Source: Brachyhypopomus gauderio (lineage: Eukaryota; Chordata; Actinopteri; Gymnotiformes; Hypopomidae). From it: a stretch of 64,000 nucleotides of DNA. Each line of letters opens with the position of its first letter. Within the stretch, counting starts at the first letter, position 1. Positions 13,098 through 25,260 of the stretch are shown in pieces. A model generated the notes under the pieces. That model did no database searches. It saw nothing but the letters and a program-made list of their open reading frames with translations, and had not been told where the DNA came from. The position numbers were made by a program, and so were the translations under genes. The DNA is taken from positions 343,001-407,000 of the forward strand of contig NW_027506875.1 of the NCBI RefSeq assembly GCF_052324685.1, given 5' to 3'.

Positions 13098-13942
13098 ATG
13101 CCATCACCACAGCCCTTCATGTCTCCCTCACACACCTGGAACATAAAGACTCCTACATCAGGATCCTCTTTATTGACTACAGCTCCGCTTTTAACATGGT
13201 CATACCTCATAAACTTACAGATAAACTGTCATCTCTTGGACTACATCCCACCCTCTGTGACTGGCTTTTAAACTTCCTGACTGGCAGGCCTCAGTCTGTT
13301 AGGATTGGAAACAGAACATCAACCAGCATAACAACTAACATTGGTACACCTCAGGGCCGTGTCCTCAGCCCTATACTCTACACCCTCTATACCCACGACT
13401 GTGTCGCCTCCAACCCTGACAACATCATCCTTAAGTTCGCCGACGACACTGCTGTGATAGGTCGTATCACTGGAGGAGAGGAGGCAGCCTACAGGGGTGA
13501 CGTGAACAGTCTGGTTACCTGGTGTGTGGACAACAACCTCACACTCAACATCAACAAGACAAAGGAGATGATAGTGGACATGAGAAGGGAGAGGAGACCT
13601 CATCAGCCACTGTTTATCCGGGACCTTGAGGTGGAGAGAATGAACAGTTTTAAATACCTAGGGGTCCACATTAGTGACGACCTCACTTGGACACTAAACA
13701 CCACGCAGGTGTTAAAGAGGGCTCAGCAGTGGTTGTACTTCTTGAGAAGGCTGAGGAAATTTGGAATGTCACCCAAAATACTCAACAACTTCTACTGCTG
13801 CATCATCGAGTCCATTCTGACAAACTGCATCACCGTGTGGTACGGCAGTTCGACTGCGAAGGACCGTAAACGCCTGGAGAGAGTGATAAAAACTGCTACA
13901 AAAATCACCAGGATGGCACAGCCCTCTCTCCAGAGCATCTAC

Positions 13943-14337
13943 CATCAAAGAGTTCACAGAAGAGCTGCCTCCATCATCAGAGACCCCACCCATCCCCAAC
14001 ATGGACTATTCACACTTCTACCATCAAAGAGTTCACAGAAGAGCTGCCTCCATCATCAGAGACCCCACCCATCCCCAACATGGACTATTCACACTTCTAC
14101 CATCAAAGAGTTCACAGAAGAGCTGCCTCCATCATCAGAGACCCCACCCATCCCCAACATGGACTATTCACACTTCTACCATCAAAGAGTTCACAGAAGA
14201 GCTGCCTCCATCATCAGAGACCCCACCCATCCCCAACATGGACTATTCACACTTCTACCATCAAAGAGTTCACAGAAGAGCTGCCTCCATCATCAGAGAC
14301 CCCACCCATCCCCAACATGGACTATTCACACTTCTAC
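13943..14337 (+). repeat. 79-bp x 5 tandem array inside RT
   Basis: Copies begin at 13943, 14022, 14101, 14180 and 14259 and appear identical. The unit encodes the [20 protein letters not shown] region near the C-terminus of the RT protein. Four additional copies add 316 bp and shift the frame by one. Confidence 0.95.
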
Positions 14338-14445
14338 CATCAGGCCGAAGATACAGAAGTGTGAAGTGCAGGACAACTAGATTAAAGACTTCTTTCTTTC
14401 CAACAGCTATCAGACTCTTAAAAACAGCTGACCTTTGCACATGAT

Positions 14446-15208
14446 TCTTTACAGTAAACATACACATACTGCACATGTATGTTTACACTTTGTTGCACCT
14501 TTTGTTCATACTTGCACATTGTAAATAATTTTTATTTCAGGGTGTTATATATATATTTTTTTTATTATTATTAGTAGTATTTGTTGAAACTTTGTACTTT
14601 ATTACATCCTGTGCAGACAGCAAAAAAAAGCAAAGAAAAGAATGAAAGTGCATGTGAGAAACAAAGAGAGACAAAAATAAAATTGTAGAAAAAGGAGAGG
14701 GTTGTCACATTTCTCACTGAGATATGGATGTTTGGACTGTTCAAAACATCTCATTCACAATGTATGTACAATTTGAATTGAGTTTTTCTTCTGTCTGTCA
14801 GATATTGTCTTACATTGTTTTTAATGTAATATGATGAATAAGGTGTATGAATTGTTCTTACTGTACAATAATCAGAGATCAATCCATTTCTTCATTGTTA
14901 AAAATATTGTTTTATATAGTATTATTTATTTTTTGTCATAAAAATTTATATTTTAACATAGTAAACATGGTAAACAAAAACAAAAATAAGCAAAAACTCA
15001 TACAGTACATCATGTAGAAAAAGACAGAAAACCATAGGAAGGCAGGCCCGACCTGTTTTATATAGTAGGCTATTTAAAAAATCTATAGATTTTGATTACA
15101 TTCATTAAAACACCTAAATCACCTAACTTAATGACTTTTTATTCAACCTTAATTGCTTGTCGTTTGCTTGTCGTCAGTTGGTGTAACTGATAAATGTAAA
15201 TTGGCATA
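14446..15208. other. LINE tail and AT-rich DNA, no gene
   Basis: The 3' tail of the LINE runs to about 14700 (cttgcacattgtaaataa and similar). The remainder is AT-rich and without a credible coding frame. Confidence 0.5.
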
Positions 15209-15500
15209 TGTCACGTTACAGCCCCCTCCCCTTGGGGCGTGTGTTTACGTAGTCCATTAGTCCGTGTCCATGTATGTACATGTGGGGGTGTGTGTGTTCA
15301 CTCGTGTCATTAGTCTAACGTGTCAAAAGTCAAAGTGTATAAAGCGTGTTTTGTGTAACGTCTTGTGCTCGTCTTTGTCAGAGTTGTACATCTATATGTG
15401 GTCATGTTCAATGTGCGCTGACTGCGCTCTTCACAAAATAAACGTAACGTATGTGTTTTCGCTTTGAAGCCGCCTTGTTTGACTCACACTCAGCGTCACA
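15209..15500 (+). mobile_element. Solo LTR, family A
   Basis: The 292-bp sequence starts tgtcacgttacagcccc and ends cagcgtcaca (TG...CA). The flanking five bases are gcata and gcgta, a near-perfect 5-bp duplication typical of LTR integration. It shares the ccctccccttggggcgtgtg and cctgtgctcgtctttgt phrases with the LTRs at 11066, 19492 and 40915-42045. No internal gag-pol sequence was seen. The following 15501-16330 is AT-rich with nothing recognised. Confidence 0.75.
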
Positions 15501-16688
15501 GCGTATAAATATTTTAAATATAATTTGAAATGATATTTCATAATAAATCACTTATTTTCATCAATACACTTGCATAACTTCTAGAAGGCTGAATTATTTA
15601 ATTCTTTGTGGTTACACAATTTGACAATTTAATGTGACTGTGATTCTTTAATTGTATAGAAATGGTAGAAATGTCATATAAAATGCTATGACACCAATAG
15701 AAATGCAAACTATACATCTTAACAAACATCTAGCATGTTGTTTTAACATGTTAAAGCATATTTGTGATCATACCAACCCTTATTTGTCACTGACCCACAG
15801 GTCAAGAGTAACATTTAGAAAATCTACTTTACTGGTATAACGCAGAGCACAAGTTATTTAAAGAAGAAAATTCAATCAGCACTTAATCAGTATTGTATAA
15901 GTATTGGTAAGCTTTTAAAATATTTTTGTACATCTTTACATTTCCAAAGCTATATTGATGACAATTAATCAATATAAATCAATAAAAAAAATGTATCAAT
16001 GAGATAAAAAGATGTATCAATGTTGTGAAGTCCTTTACACTCTAACCTTTCCTCTTCCAAAGAACATGCAGGTTTTGTTTTGCAAGTCACTTGTGTAGGT
16101 GTCAGTAATTTCAAACTGTCATGGCCATCACAGTATTTTTAAATTGATGCCAAATGCTTTTCAGTCACATTCATTTCTCAGAATAAAGGCTCCAAAGAAC
16201 ATGTATGTTGTGCAAAATGTTTTTGTAAATTCAGACTAATATGGAAAAGTACAAGATATTTCTGAACTTGAATGAGATGTGAGAATATTTTGGGTTACGA
16301 AATGAATATGAGACCACACATGCATCTGTGGGCGTACATTGGTCAAAGAAGTTGTGCAAGATAACAGAGACACCAACCTTTCATCCACTCATATGTGCAA
16401 TAATGGGAGTAGTCACTTCTTGGAAGTCTGGTCTTAGAATTTCATACAGCAGAACCTTCTCCATGGCGTCTCCAGACTCTGTCACATGTGCTCAGTGTGA
16501 ACCTGCTGTCATGCGTGAAAAGCACAGGGTGCCAATGGCAAATTTGCCAATCTTGATGTTCTCTGGTAAATGCCAGTCACCCTGCATGGTGTTGGGCTGT
16601 AAGCATAAGCCCCACTTGTGGATGTTGGGCCCTCATACCACCCACATGGAGTCTGTTTCTGACAGTTTGAGCAGAAACATGGATATTA

Positions 16689-18217
16689 TGGCGCATTTCC
16701 ACTAGGGCCTGCTTGGCGCGGTAGGGTTCGATTCGCGACAGTTTGTGAGTGTTTCCATTAGTACCAGTTCCCTGTGAGCCGGCCCTTTTGGGTACTATTT
16801 TCGTACCGACTCGCTCGAGGTTCTAACCGTTCCGAAGCGGTACAGTTCTGTGACGTGGAGGAACAGCATGACACTGATTGGCCAGGGAGTGTCGTCACAG
16901 GTTGCGTCAGGAGAGCGACTCCTCCGCTATGCTATGGACTCCTCAGCCATTTTTAAAACCCAAGGAGCGAAGTCTGTTCCCTGGTCAAACGCCGAGGTAC
17001 AAACCTTTCTGTTAATAATCAGCAATCAAAAAATCCAGGGCGAACTGGACGGGGCCACTAGAAATGTAAAGGTTTTTAGCGAGGTTTACGTGCTAATGGC
17101 CACTCATGGCTACCAGCGGTCCGTTCAGCAGTGCCGGTCGGTCCAAGCAAAAAAAGCTTAACGCGATTACCGGGCGGTGAAGGACCATAACGGACGCAGC
17201 GGAGCAAACCGCAAAGACTGGATATGGTTCCAGCAAATGGATGTCATATACGGTCACCGGCCAGCCAGTAACGGAAGAGAAAGAGCTGGACAGACATGGC
17301 AATGTCGGTGCTGGAGGCCACGGAGAATGGTGAGTGTATTGTGATTTCAGTTTTACTACTAGGCTCGTAAAAGATGTAATATGAACGCATCTATTGTAAA
17401 CGCAGGAATTTAGAGCTGTGTTTGTAGTTAATGTTACCACCACAGTCACTACTGTACAATAGCTAGCTCTTAGCCTTGCTAGTTGCTAGTTAGCTGTAGC
17501 CATAAACAAAGCATCAGCAGCGATGACGTGCTACACATTTTGTGCAGTTACGCTATATCGTTGTTGCTTTCACGGGAATACTTGTGTTTAATATTTGTTA
17601 TTTTTTACGTTCAAGATTCCCCTTCCACTGACGAGGCGAGCGGAGTTGGCGGAAAATGTTTCCTTCAACCGGGCTTTCCTCGGGGTGGGGTGCTTGGCGA
17701 ACTTGTTAACACCATGCGAGACAGACGCCAGTAAAAGCACACAAAATGTTGCTTGTAGTACTATAAATATTTATTTCATATAAAGCTATACGTATATATT
17801 TGCTTTTTGCACTTTTTTTAACTATAACTATATTATTTACATATGTTGTACTTTAAATATCTATTTCATAATAAAGTTTGATTTCATTTGATTGTATGAC
17901 TGATGCTTTTTATGCAGGGTGTGTTCAGCCTGTTTGAGTAATACCAAAATATTATCAATAATTAGAGCAACCACATACAATAATGAAGATAAAGATAAAT
18001 AAGATACAATAACGCTATGTGTTAAGGGGCATCGACCGGTGTTGTGGTCGCATACAAATGATGTCACGACACTACAACCCGCGCGCCAACAGCGACTCCA
18101 CCCACATTGTGGTGGTCCACCATTGTAATGGAAACACAACGCGACCGTACCACTTCGTTGCGAATCGACCCGTATCGAACCGTACCGCGCCAAGCAGGCC
18201 CTAGTGGAAATGCGCCA
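16689..18217. mobile_element. PIF-Harbinger element with exact TTA target duplication
   Basis: Terminal inverted repeats of about 35 bp start tggcgcatttccactagggc on the left and end in its complement on the right, bounded on both sides by TTA (16686-16688 and 18218-18220). This is the classic Harbinger insertion signature. The element is 1529 bp and contains a Myb/SANT-like gene relic but no DDE transposase, so it is non-autonomous. Confidence 0.9.
16850..17330 (+). pseudogene. Harbinger Myb/SANT-like (MADF-type) DNA-binding protein, frameshifted
   Basis: The plus strand encodes WSNAEVQTFLLIISNQKIQ, then the ELDGATRN stretch and HGYQRSVQQCR, then a stop at about 17159. In the next frame the protein resumes with RDYRAVKDHN, RSGANRKDWIWF and IYGHRPASNG. 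This is the SANT/trihelix-like accessory protein carried by fish Harbinger elements, which binds the transposon ends. A single-base loss next to an A-run explains the break. Confidence 0.75.
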
Positions 18218-18325
18218 TTAGTGGCCTGCTGGAGGTCATTTTGCAGGGCGCTGGCACTGTTTCTCCTGCTCCTCCTTGCACAAAGGAGGAGTTAGTGCTC
18301 CTGCTGCTGGGTTGTCATGGGTTCA

Positions 18326-18760
18326 AGTCCCTATCTGAGGGGAGTTTCCATGTTCTTCCCGTGTCTGCGTGGGTTTCCTCCAGGGTCTCCGGTTTCCTCC
18401 CACAGTCCAAAAACATGGAGGTTAGGTAAATTGGCAGTCCCTGACAAATTCTCCCTGAGTGTGTGTCTGTGTCTCTCTGTTCAATAAAAAATAGTGTCGG
18501 AGTGTGTGTGTGTGTGTGTGTGTGTGCTTGTATGCCCAGTGGTGGATGGTGCTCTGCCACTAGGGTCTGTCCTCTCTCCCCTTCCTGCACCCCATTCAGT
18601 CCCCCAGGGGGCTGTGGATCCCGGTAGAGAGTACGCTGTGCACAATTGGCTGCCGCTTCTCGCCGGTGTGTGTGTGATTGGTTGTCTGTGACTTGTACCT
18701 GTGTTAAAAAATTGTAAATTCTATATAAATTGAACATTCATTCATTCATTCATTTAATAT
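18326..18760 (+). mobile_element. V-SINE-like retroposon
   Basis: A tRNA-like B-box (gggttcaagtccc) is followed by the highly conserved SINE core gtgtctgcgtgggtttcctc and ccggtttcctcccacagtcc. The 3' end is an (attc)n tail near 18740. A (TG)n microsatellite interrupts it at about 18505-18525. The first half of the tRNA-like head is missing or fused to the transposon relic on its left. Confidence 0.7.
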
Positions 18761-19491
18761 TTTTTACTTCTACTCGTTTCATTTAAAAAGAAATACTTGT
18801 ACTTTTTACTCACTACACTTCCAAAACAGGTTCATTACTGTAATTTTAACTTTATTTATTTATTGGTCTGTTTATCACTGTATTGATGTATGTGGTTTTT
18901 AATCATGCGCCTAATGAAGTGCAAATCCTATTGGATGTGAAACGCGGAGTGATATGATACGACTAGGGCTGGGTATTGATTCGAATTCCAAGAATCAATC
19001 CGATTCCGATTATTAAGATTAAGAATCGATTTATTTTGATTTAATCCGATTTAATCGATTCGATCTGATTCGATCCAATTCGGGGTTTAGTGTTATTAAA
19101 AATGTATTTGAGCTGTTTCCTGACTGTGTACAGAAGCAACATGATAAATCTAGTATTATATCGATATTAATCAGCACATAGTTACTGGTATTTGGTAGTT
19201 ACTGATGGCTGGAAGACTGGTGAAAAGGGTCATCATAAATCTACCTTCAAGAAAGGTAATCCAGGACAATAAACAGAGGACATCTTTGAGGTGTCTATAT
19301 CTGCAACAGTGGACTCCTACTGGGACACTAACCAGTGCATTATTATTATGATGATTGAAATAATTAAGAATTCACCCAAAAGCTGTTGCTACCAAATGAA
19401 TTTTTATTTTAAAAGTGCTCACACTTAATAAACTGAAAGTATAAAATGTAAACGTGTATTTTTCTTTAAAGTGAGAATATAAGAACAGAAC

Positions 19492-20847
19492 TGTCACGTC
19501 ACGGTCCCCGGCCCCTCCCTTTTGGGCGTGTGTTTGCGTCTGTGGATCTCCGTTTGTGCCATATATGTAATGCTGCAGGCCGGAGCCCCGGTGGGCGTGA
19601 GAAATGTGTCAATCATTTTCGACTGCAGCCAATCAGATACTAGACTTTCGTTGTCAATCAATTTTTATTGATTGTCTGTTTTTTATTGATTTTATTGATT
19701 GATTTTATTGATTTTATTGACTGTCCGATAACTCCAACACTCCATCGTCATTTGATTATATCAAAATAATAGGCCTACTGGTCTTCAAACTTTATTTGGA
19801 TTATGTCACGGTTTTTGCATTGGTGCACTTAATTAATTAACTCCTACATTTTCAATGAGACTGTGTGATCCCGTCCTTCTTTTACTTGCGCTCCATTACT
19901 GGTCACATCTAAACTTAATTTCTACAATGGTTTTAATATTCAAAGGCTCTACAGCAGGGGTCGGCAACCTATGGCACGCGGGCCACCGTTGGCACGCCGA
20001 GGCATAATCACTGGCACGCGACACGCTGGACCAGCATCAGCAAAAAAATTTATATAAAAAAATAGAGCACGATCCTCCAATCGAAATCGCTCCTCAACGC
20101 TCTGCTCGGCGGAGGCGTTTATACTTGACGATCGATCGCGATATAATACTTAATTTGTGTCCATTTACACCTCCCCTCCGCTAAACTTTACACTCGCCAC
20201 ATATATATATATGATGTAAATGATGCAATAGTGCAATAAAGGAAAAAAAAACATTAAAGTGCCGTTCCAGAATAACAAATGAGAAGTATTTTAAACTTTG
20301 ATTTAAAAATGTCTAGTCATGGCTCTTCTAATGTTTTTATTCAGCTACTTTTGTGTAAGAACGGCATATACTTCTGTTTAAAGAGCTTCTCCGTGCAGTT
20401 TCCGCCTTCTTTTGGCAGATCTGTTAAGATGATTGGCTGCAGTAAAAAATGATTGACAGCTAACTCTGATAATTGCCTTAATAAAAATTGATTGACAACG
20501 AAAGTCTAGTATCTGATTGGCTGCAGTCGAAAATGATTGACACATGCTCCGCCCTTTACCCACGCCCACCGGAGCTCCGGCCTGCAGCATTACCCTTCTC
20601 GTTTGTGCGGGTGTGTCTCGTGTTAATCCGTCTCACCTGTGGCTCGTCTCGTCACGTGGGGTTTGTGTGGTTTGTCTATTTAATGTGCGTTTGCGCAGCG
20701 TCCTGTGCTCGTCGTTGTTTGAGTCACACATGTTCTATGTAAACGTGTTTTATGTGCGCTGTCTGCGCTTTGTAAATGTAATAAATGTAACGATTTGGAA
20801 AGTGCAAAGGATTCTGTCTCGTCCATCACCTTGCGCCCAACGTTACA
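19492..20847 (+). mobile_element. Solo LTR (family A) nested in the hAT and itself interrupted
   Basis: It begins tgtcacgtcacggtccccgg, ends gcgcccaacgttaca, and is flanked by agaac on both sides (5-bp duplication). The LTR has the same layout as the copy at 15209. It is interrupted by a 1040-bp element at 19560-20599. Confidence 0.85.
19560..20599. mobile_element. 1040-bp non-autonomous element with about 100-bp inverted ends
   Basis: Inverted ends carry taatgctgcaggccggagc and its complement. The insertion duplicated cgtttgtgc (19551-19559 and 20600-20608). Internal sequence includes caggggtcggcaacctatgg. A truncated second copy lies at about 58890-59735. No coding capacity was found. Confidence 0.85.
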
Positions 20848-21199
20848 AGAACATTTTAAACTTTTTAAAACTGTAAAAACACTGGGTAAACTGTCAGTGA
20901 CACGGACTAACTGTAAATAGTCACTGACACTGGATAAACTGTCCTTCTGTTTTTAGATTTCCGATTTGACTATCGTCGTTACCGGCACTGTCTGACGCCA
21001 TGTTGTTTTACAGTTAGTTAGACCGAGCACGCCTGCGTGAATTCAGTGACAGGCGGAGGTAAAAGTTCACTAAAAAATCGATCTTTGGACATACGAATCG
21101 ATTATCAGATCATCATAGGCGAATCAATTCTGAATCGGAAAATCGATTTTTTTCAACACAGGCCTAGATACGACCTACATGTAACGGGCAAAGGCTACA

Positions 21200-23160
21200 C
21201 AACAAAAGAGAAAGTAGATGAGAAAATGGAGTATGATGCTGTTGTTATTGTCGATCCATCATCTGAAAAGCATCATCCATGGCCTTATTTAAAATAATTA
21301 TGTGACTTTATTGGGTCTACAAACTAGGCTTGTCACGATACTAAGAATTACAACTTCGATACGATACTTAAAAAAATATTGAAATTCGATACCATTTTCG
21401 ATACCAAAGTCAGATACGGTGCTAATTTCCGTTTTAAAGCCTTTTTATTTTTTTATAAACAAACAAATGAATGTTGCTTTGTGTTTGAAAATGCTTGAAA
21501 TTGTAACTTCATTTCACAACAAATATCTGTCTGACTGAACAGTTCTTTTGTGTTAACAAATACGAGCATCTTGTAATTCCAGGATGAAACATGAGAGAAC
21601 GTGAAGATGTTACGATTGGGCGTTTTGAAAATAAACAACCATTAAATAAAGTGATAAAAAAGCGAATAATTTCGAGTATATGTATAAATATTTAACTTAT
21701 CCCAACAAACATGCGACGTCGGAAAGACGTTAAAATCAAGTCTGTATCACGTCGGTCAGTCCAGACCCATTTTTGCATGTCTGGTGGACGTTCAAAACTG
21801 GTTCAAAATCTGACAGTGTGACTAGGACCTTAACCTTTTAACTTAACATGAATGTCTATGACGAGTTTTCTATCTGAACGTCTGACTAGGACTTTTATTG
21901 GATGTCAGGACGTGCAAAAACTGCAACTGAACGGCAGTAATAGACGTCGCTAAAACTTTCATTCTGGCTTTTCAGTGGACTTTTGAACGTCTGACAAAGT
22001 GTCTTTGCTCGTGCTGGGAAATATTGAAATGGACCTTGAAAGTGACATACAAGTGTTTGAATTCCACAAGGTGTATGAAACCAGCAAACATGACTTTGTT
22101 CATCGCGCTGAAGCGCGGCGCACGCGAGGTCGTGCACCTCGAATTTTGTAACTTCGCGCGCGCCGCGTCTCAGCGCAATGAACAAAGTCATGTTTGCAGG
22201 GTTCAATTCAAGCGCTTGTACCAATATTTCCCAGCACGTTAAACTTAATGAAGTTAAATATTTATACATATACTCGAAATGATTCGAAATATTGCGCTTT
22301 TAATCACATTATTTAATGGTTGTTTATTTTCAAAACGCCCAATCTTAACGTCTTCACGTTCTCTCGTGTTTCGTCCTGGAATTACAAGAGTTAACGTAAT
22401 AACGTAACGTGCATTTTTCTTAACGTCTTCACGTTATCTCATGTTTCATCCTGGAATTACAAGAGGCTCGTATTTGTTAATGTAATACAAGAAAAATGTC
22501 CAGTCAGACAGATATTTATTGTGAAACGAAGTAGTTACAATTTCAACATTTTCAAGTACTTTAGCCTAAATTGCAGCACTTTTCAAACCTGAAACACACT
22601 GAAACACAAAGCAGCATTAAAATTCGTCAGGTAAGTGTTCATTCCCCTGTTTTGAGGGGTGTTTCTTTTATACTACCACATATAGTTTCGGACAACACTG
22701 CAAAGCGGAAAGTATAAAGCCTCCACCGCTCGCGTAGGTTCGCGCGGAGTCGAGCGCTATGGTCACTCAACCAGGCTTTAGCGCCCTTCGTTGAAATGTT
22801 TCAAAAGCACCGCTTGCAAACGGGCTTGTTCATATCCTTCGGTTTTCCATCTGTATCTGCTTCGAATCCAACAGCACTGCGTTTGCTTTAGCTGCCATTT
22901 TAGCATTACAAACTGTCCTGTGCATTACGGGAGCTTGGGTGGGTCAAACGAAAGCGCATTTTATGTAAAAAGAATCGATACTTAAGGGAAACGAGTATTG
23001 TACCGTTTCAGAATGTTCAGTATCGATACGTATCGATATATCGATTTTTTTGACAACACTACTACAAACACGTTTTGGCGAATGAGATTACTTTTGTGTC
23101 TGCCAAAGAAGCAAGAGCTCATGGCATTTAAGACTTCACTGTCAAATTTGAACCGCGGTC
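21200..23160 (+). pseudogene. BED zinc-finger (hAT transposase or ZBED-like) relic split by a hAT insertion
   Basis: Before the insertion, the plus strand reads HHPWPYLK, a stop, then LCDFIGS (to 21324). After it (from 23070) it reads FWRMRLLLCLPKKQELMAFK and then SLSNLN. Joined, this follows the BED-finger order of aromatic HPWPYL, C-x2-C near LLCLPK and AFK-x-S-x-SNL. It has an internal stop and lacks the downstream His pair, so it is a pseudogene fragment. Confidence 0.6.
21325..23061. mobile_element. hAT-type element with exact ctacaaac duplication
   Basis: It starts taggcttgtcacgatact and ends tttgacaacacta, flanked on both sides by ctacaaac (21317-21324 and 23062-23069). Inside, about 21470-21690 and about 22245-22600 are inverted copies around a smaller hairpin at about 22010-22240. 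No transposase is encoded. Length is 1737 bp. Confidence 0.85.
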
Positions 23161-23290
23161 AAGCTACCCGCACTTTAGCGATTCATGGTCACATCATCCT
23201 CGCTATAAATTGCCCGTTTGCTTCATTTTATAGTATTTTGCTGCTTACCGCATACTAAGGCTGTATAAGCACAGATAAACACTTTACTTA

Positions 23291-24531
23291 CGCAATAATA
23301 CACTCGAGGTTCGTGCTATTCACCATATTTCGCCACGCCCACTTTCAAGTGTGTGTTTCTTCCGCCTTTGTGTTAGAACTTCCGGTCAGCTATTTTTGCA
23401 TTAGTGTACACTACTACATTTTAATGATTTTTTTCATAAAATAGGCATTCTTGTCTATTTACTTCTTTACTTAATTACTTAAAATTACAAAATGAATGCT
23501 TATCTGATAGCCTCACCACCCAACGCGTTTGCTTCATCGGAGCTTCATAACCGAGCCATTTCTCGGGATAAGGATGATCTGGTGTTGGGTTTCCCCTCCA
23601 CAAAATGATAAGAGCAGACGTATGGACGTTTGGGTGGATGTTTTAAATTTAGCGCCTTCAGCCTTAGACGCAGGTCCTCTTCTTTGGAAGGCGGTGGATA
23701 TAAGTTATAAGGTGCCCCGCAACACTCAGATCTTTTCGAGCTGTGTTCGTAACACTGTTGGTCAAGCACTGCTACATCTTCGTGCTGCGCGGTTTGTTTA
23801 CAAGCCCAGCGAGCCACTAATACTTTTAAAACCGGCGTAGTGGAAAGCTGGAGACTAGCGGTATGAAGTATCTGTGATATTGTGATTGTGATTTGAGTCT
23901 CGTTGGTGAGACGCGGTTCTTCTGTCACACGTTTGGAATAAACCACATACGAGGTTCAGCAAAGGCACCGCACACGACTGAGGGAGGTTTAAAAACTACT
24001 GACACTGTCTGTTATTTTCTTCCTAAAAGTGAGCGCAGGTCAGTGGCGTTGTAACGAGTGTTGATAACGGAGTTTATCCACTTTTTACCTAGAAAACAAC
24101 AGTTGTGTACATAACAGAGCTCGTAGTGTGCTCCAAACGTTACAAAGTCCTGAAGCATATCACGACTTATGTTTATATCGAAGTTTGTGCTTGTTTTTTT
24201 ACTTAATACTTAATTTGTGTCAATTTTACATCCCCCCGCTAATAATTTACACTCGCCATCCCCCCTCTTGTGGCTCTTGGTCTCTGACGGGTTGGCCACC
24301 TCTGCTCTAACTGAACATATTATGCTAGTCATTTTGTGTTTTTGTCGTTTTGGTTGTAATCGGTATCAGCGTATCCGTAGCACCGGAAGTTCTAACACAA
24401 AGTCAACCAAGATGGCCCTGCCCAGCGTTGTCATGGAAAATAGCGTGAATAACGTGTAATATTGGCACTGCTGCGTAGATCAGTATTACAATATTACACA
24501 TTATAGCACGAACCTCGAGTGTATTATTGCG
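23291..24531. mobile_element. DNA transposon with 29-bp inverted ends enclosing a THAP relic
   Basis: Left end cgcaataatacactcgagg then ttcgtgctat; the right end (about 24503-24531) is its complement. The internal minus strand encodes part of a THAP zinc finger. The target duplication is not clear. No complete transposase is present. Confidence 0.7.
23545..23850 (-). pseudogene. THAP-domain fragment
   Basis: The minus-strand frame contains CCGAPYNLYPPPSKEEDLRL, then HPPKRPYVCSYHFVEGKP. The C-x2-H pair with the preceding RP is the second half of a THAP (C2CH) zinc finger. The N-terminal C-x2-4-C half is not recognisable in frame. THAP domains are common in P-element-like and other transposases, so this is probably transposon-derived. 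Confidence 0.6.
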
Positions 24532-24689
24532 ATTATATCACAGTTCCATTATCGCTGTTTATTAAAAGATTTTGAGTTAAAGAGGACGAGAAAATACGAC
24601 CTGTTTGGTTAAAAAGACTCCGCCAGTTAAAATAGTTCCATTCAATGGCTCGCTGCTAAACTTACACAACACTGGAACAACCTTACCCA

Positions 24690-25260
24690 ATAAATATTAT
24701 AGAGGTAAATATACACAAAACAACTGTTGATAAAGTTGTATTTATTAAAAATAAAGTACAACAGTTATTGACCATCCACGGCTGATCGGATGTTCGTTCA
24801 GGTATCTGTTCAGTCCAGCTCTTAAACCAACGAAGCTGCTGATGCCATATAACTCTCCCTTCACGTTTCTGACGGATCCATAAAAACATCGTAAAAGCTG
24901 ATTCATTTCATTTTTGTTGATACTAAAATCGACTGCAATGTCGTTGCTCTTTAACCAGGATGTAAATACATTAAGAGCCCAGCACGTTTGTTTTACGGTA
25001 TTAACTTCGTTTTTCTGCATTTTCAGCTCATCCAAATCATTGTTTGTAAGCGTGACAAACCTTGGCTCATTGGAGGAATCAGGCTGGTCATTTATAGCTT
25101 CATCCTCCAGTTTCAGATCGAAACAAATGCTTTCGAAGTCAATAAATTTAATGAGCTCCCTGTAATTTTGATAATGTTGCTGCTTGTTTGTAGTTGCGCT
25201 GTTTGGCTTGTAAACGCTGCTTCGTTGCTAGGTTACCTGTATGTGGCGGAGTAATACATG
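24690..25260 (-). pseudogene. Crypton-like tyrosine-recombinase N-terminal fragment
   Basis: The minus-strand frame 24745-25035 contains KQTCWALNVFTSWLKSN, then NQLLRCFYGSVRNVKGELYG and GLRAGLNRYL. This order (WALNVF-x-WL, L-x-RFY-x-xVR-x-x-GE-xY, IRA-x-xNRYL) is that of the core-binding part of DUF3504/Crypton recombinases also found in KIAA1958- and ZMYM-like proteins. The catalytic domain (R...H-x-x-R...Y) is not visible. Upstream codons contain stops. It is a fragment. Confidence 0.6.

Larger units (their letters stand above)
11940..14445 (+). pseudogene. L2/CR1-type non-LTR retrotransposon, reverse transcriptase with two internal tandem arrays
   Basis: Reverse-transcriptase homology begins near 11950 (KPWINGEVLQML, then a stop) and continues with RRMWQCLEQITDY, the TPQG motif near 13350, the catalytic FADDTAVIG (FADD near 13437-13448), [16 protein letters not shown] and the C-terminal [17 protein letters not shown]. 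It is inactive. There is an in-frame stop near 12147. Between 12758 and 13097 a 68-bp segment is repeated five times, and between 13943 and 14337 a 79-bp segment is repeated five times. Neither length is divisible by three, so each array shifts the frame. The 5' part before 11940 is replaced by an unrelated repeat tail (about 11830-11935, ending caatgaaattctt). Confidence 0.85.
16440..18325. mobile_element. Tc1/mariner-type (ISRm11-like) relic split by a Harbinger insertion
   Basis: The segments 16440-16688 and 18221-18325 are contiguous once the Harbinger element between them is removed: ...gtgttgggctgtaagca... then gtggcctgctggaggtcatt. This matches my memory of the antisense of a common fish transposase gene that ends in the gttccctttattttt terminus. 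The frames are broken and only a fragment remains. Confidence 0.5.
18964..21166 (+). mobile_element. hAT-type element carrying a nested LTR (copy 1)
   Basis: The element starts tagggctgggtattgattcg and ends caacacaggccta, and is flanked by perfect 8-bp duplications gatacgac (18956-18963 and 21167-21174). The ends are rich in aatcgatt-type sequence. It encodes no transposase. It contains a solo LTR at 19492-20847. The same composite occurs in reverse orientation at 40791-42561. Confidence 0.9.

Noticed and set aside
16328-16705. 125-codon plus-strand frame
   Set aside because: It is the antisense of a Tc1/mariner-type transposase relic and crosses the Harbinger end.
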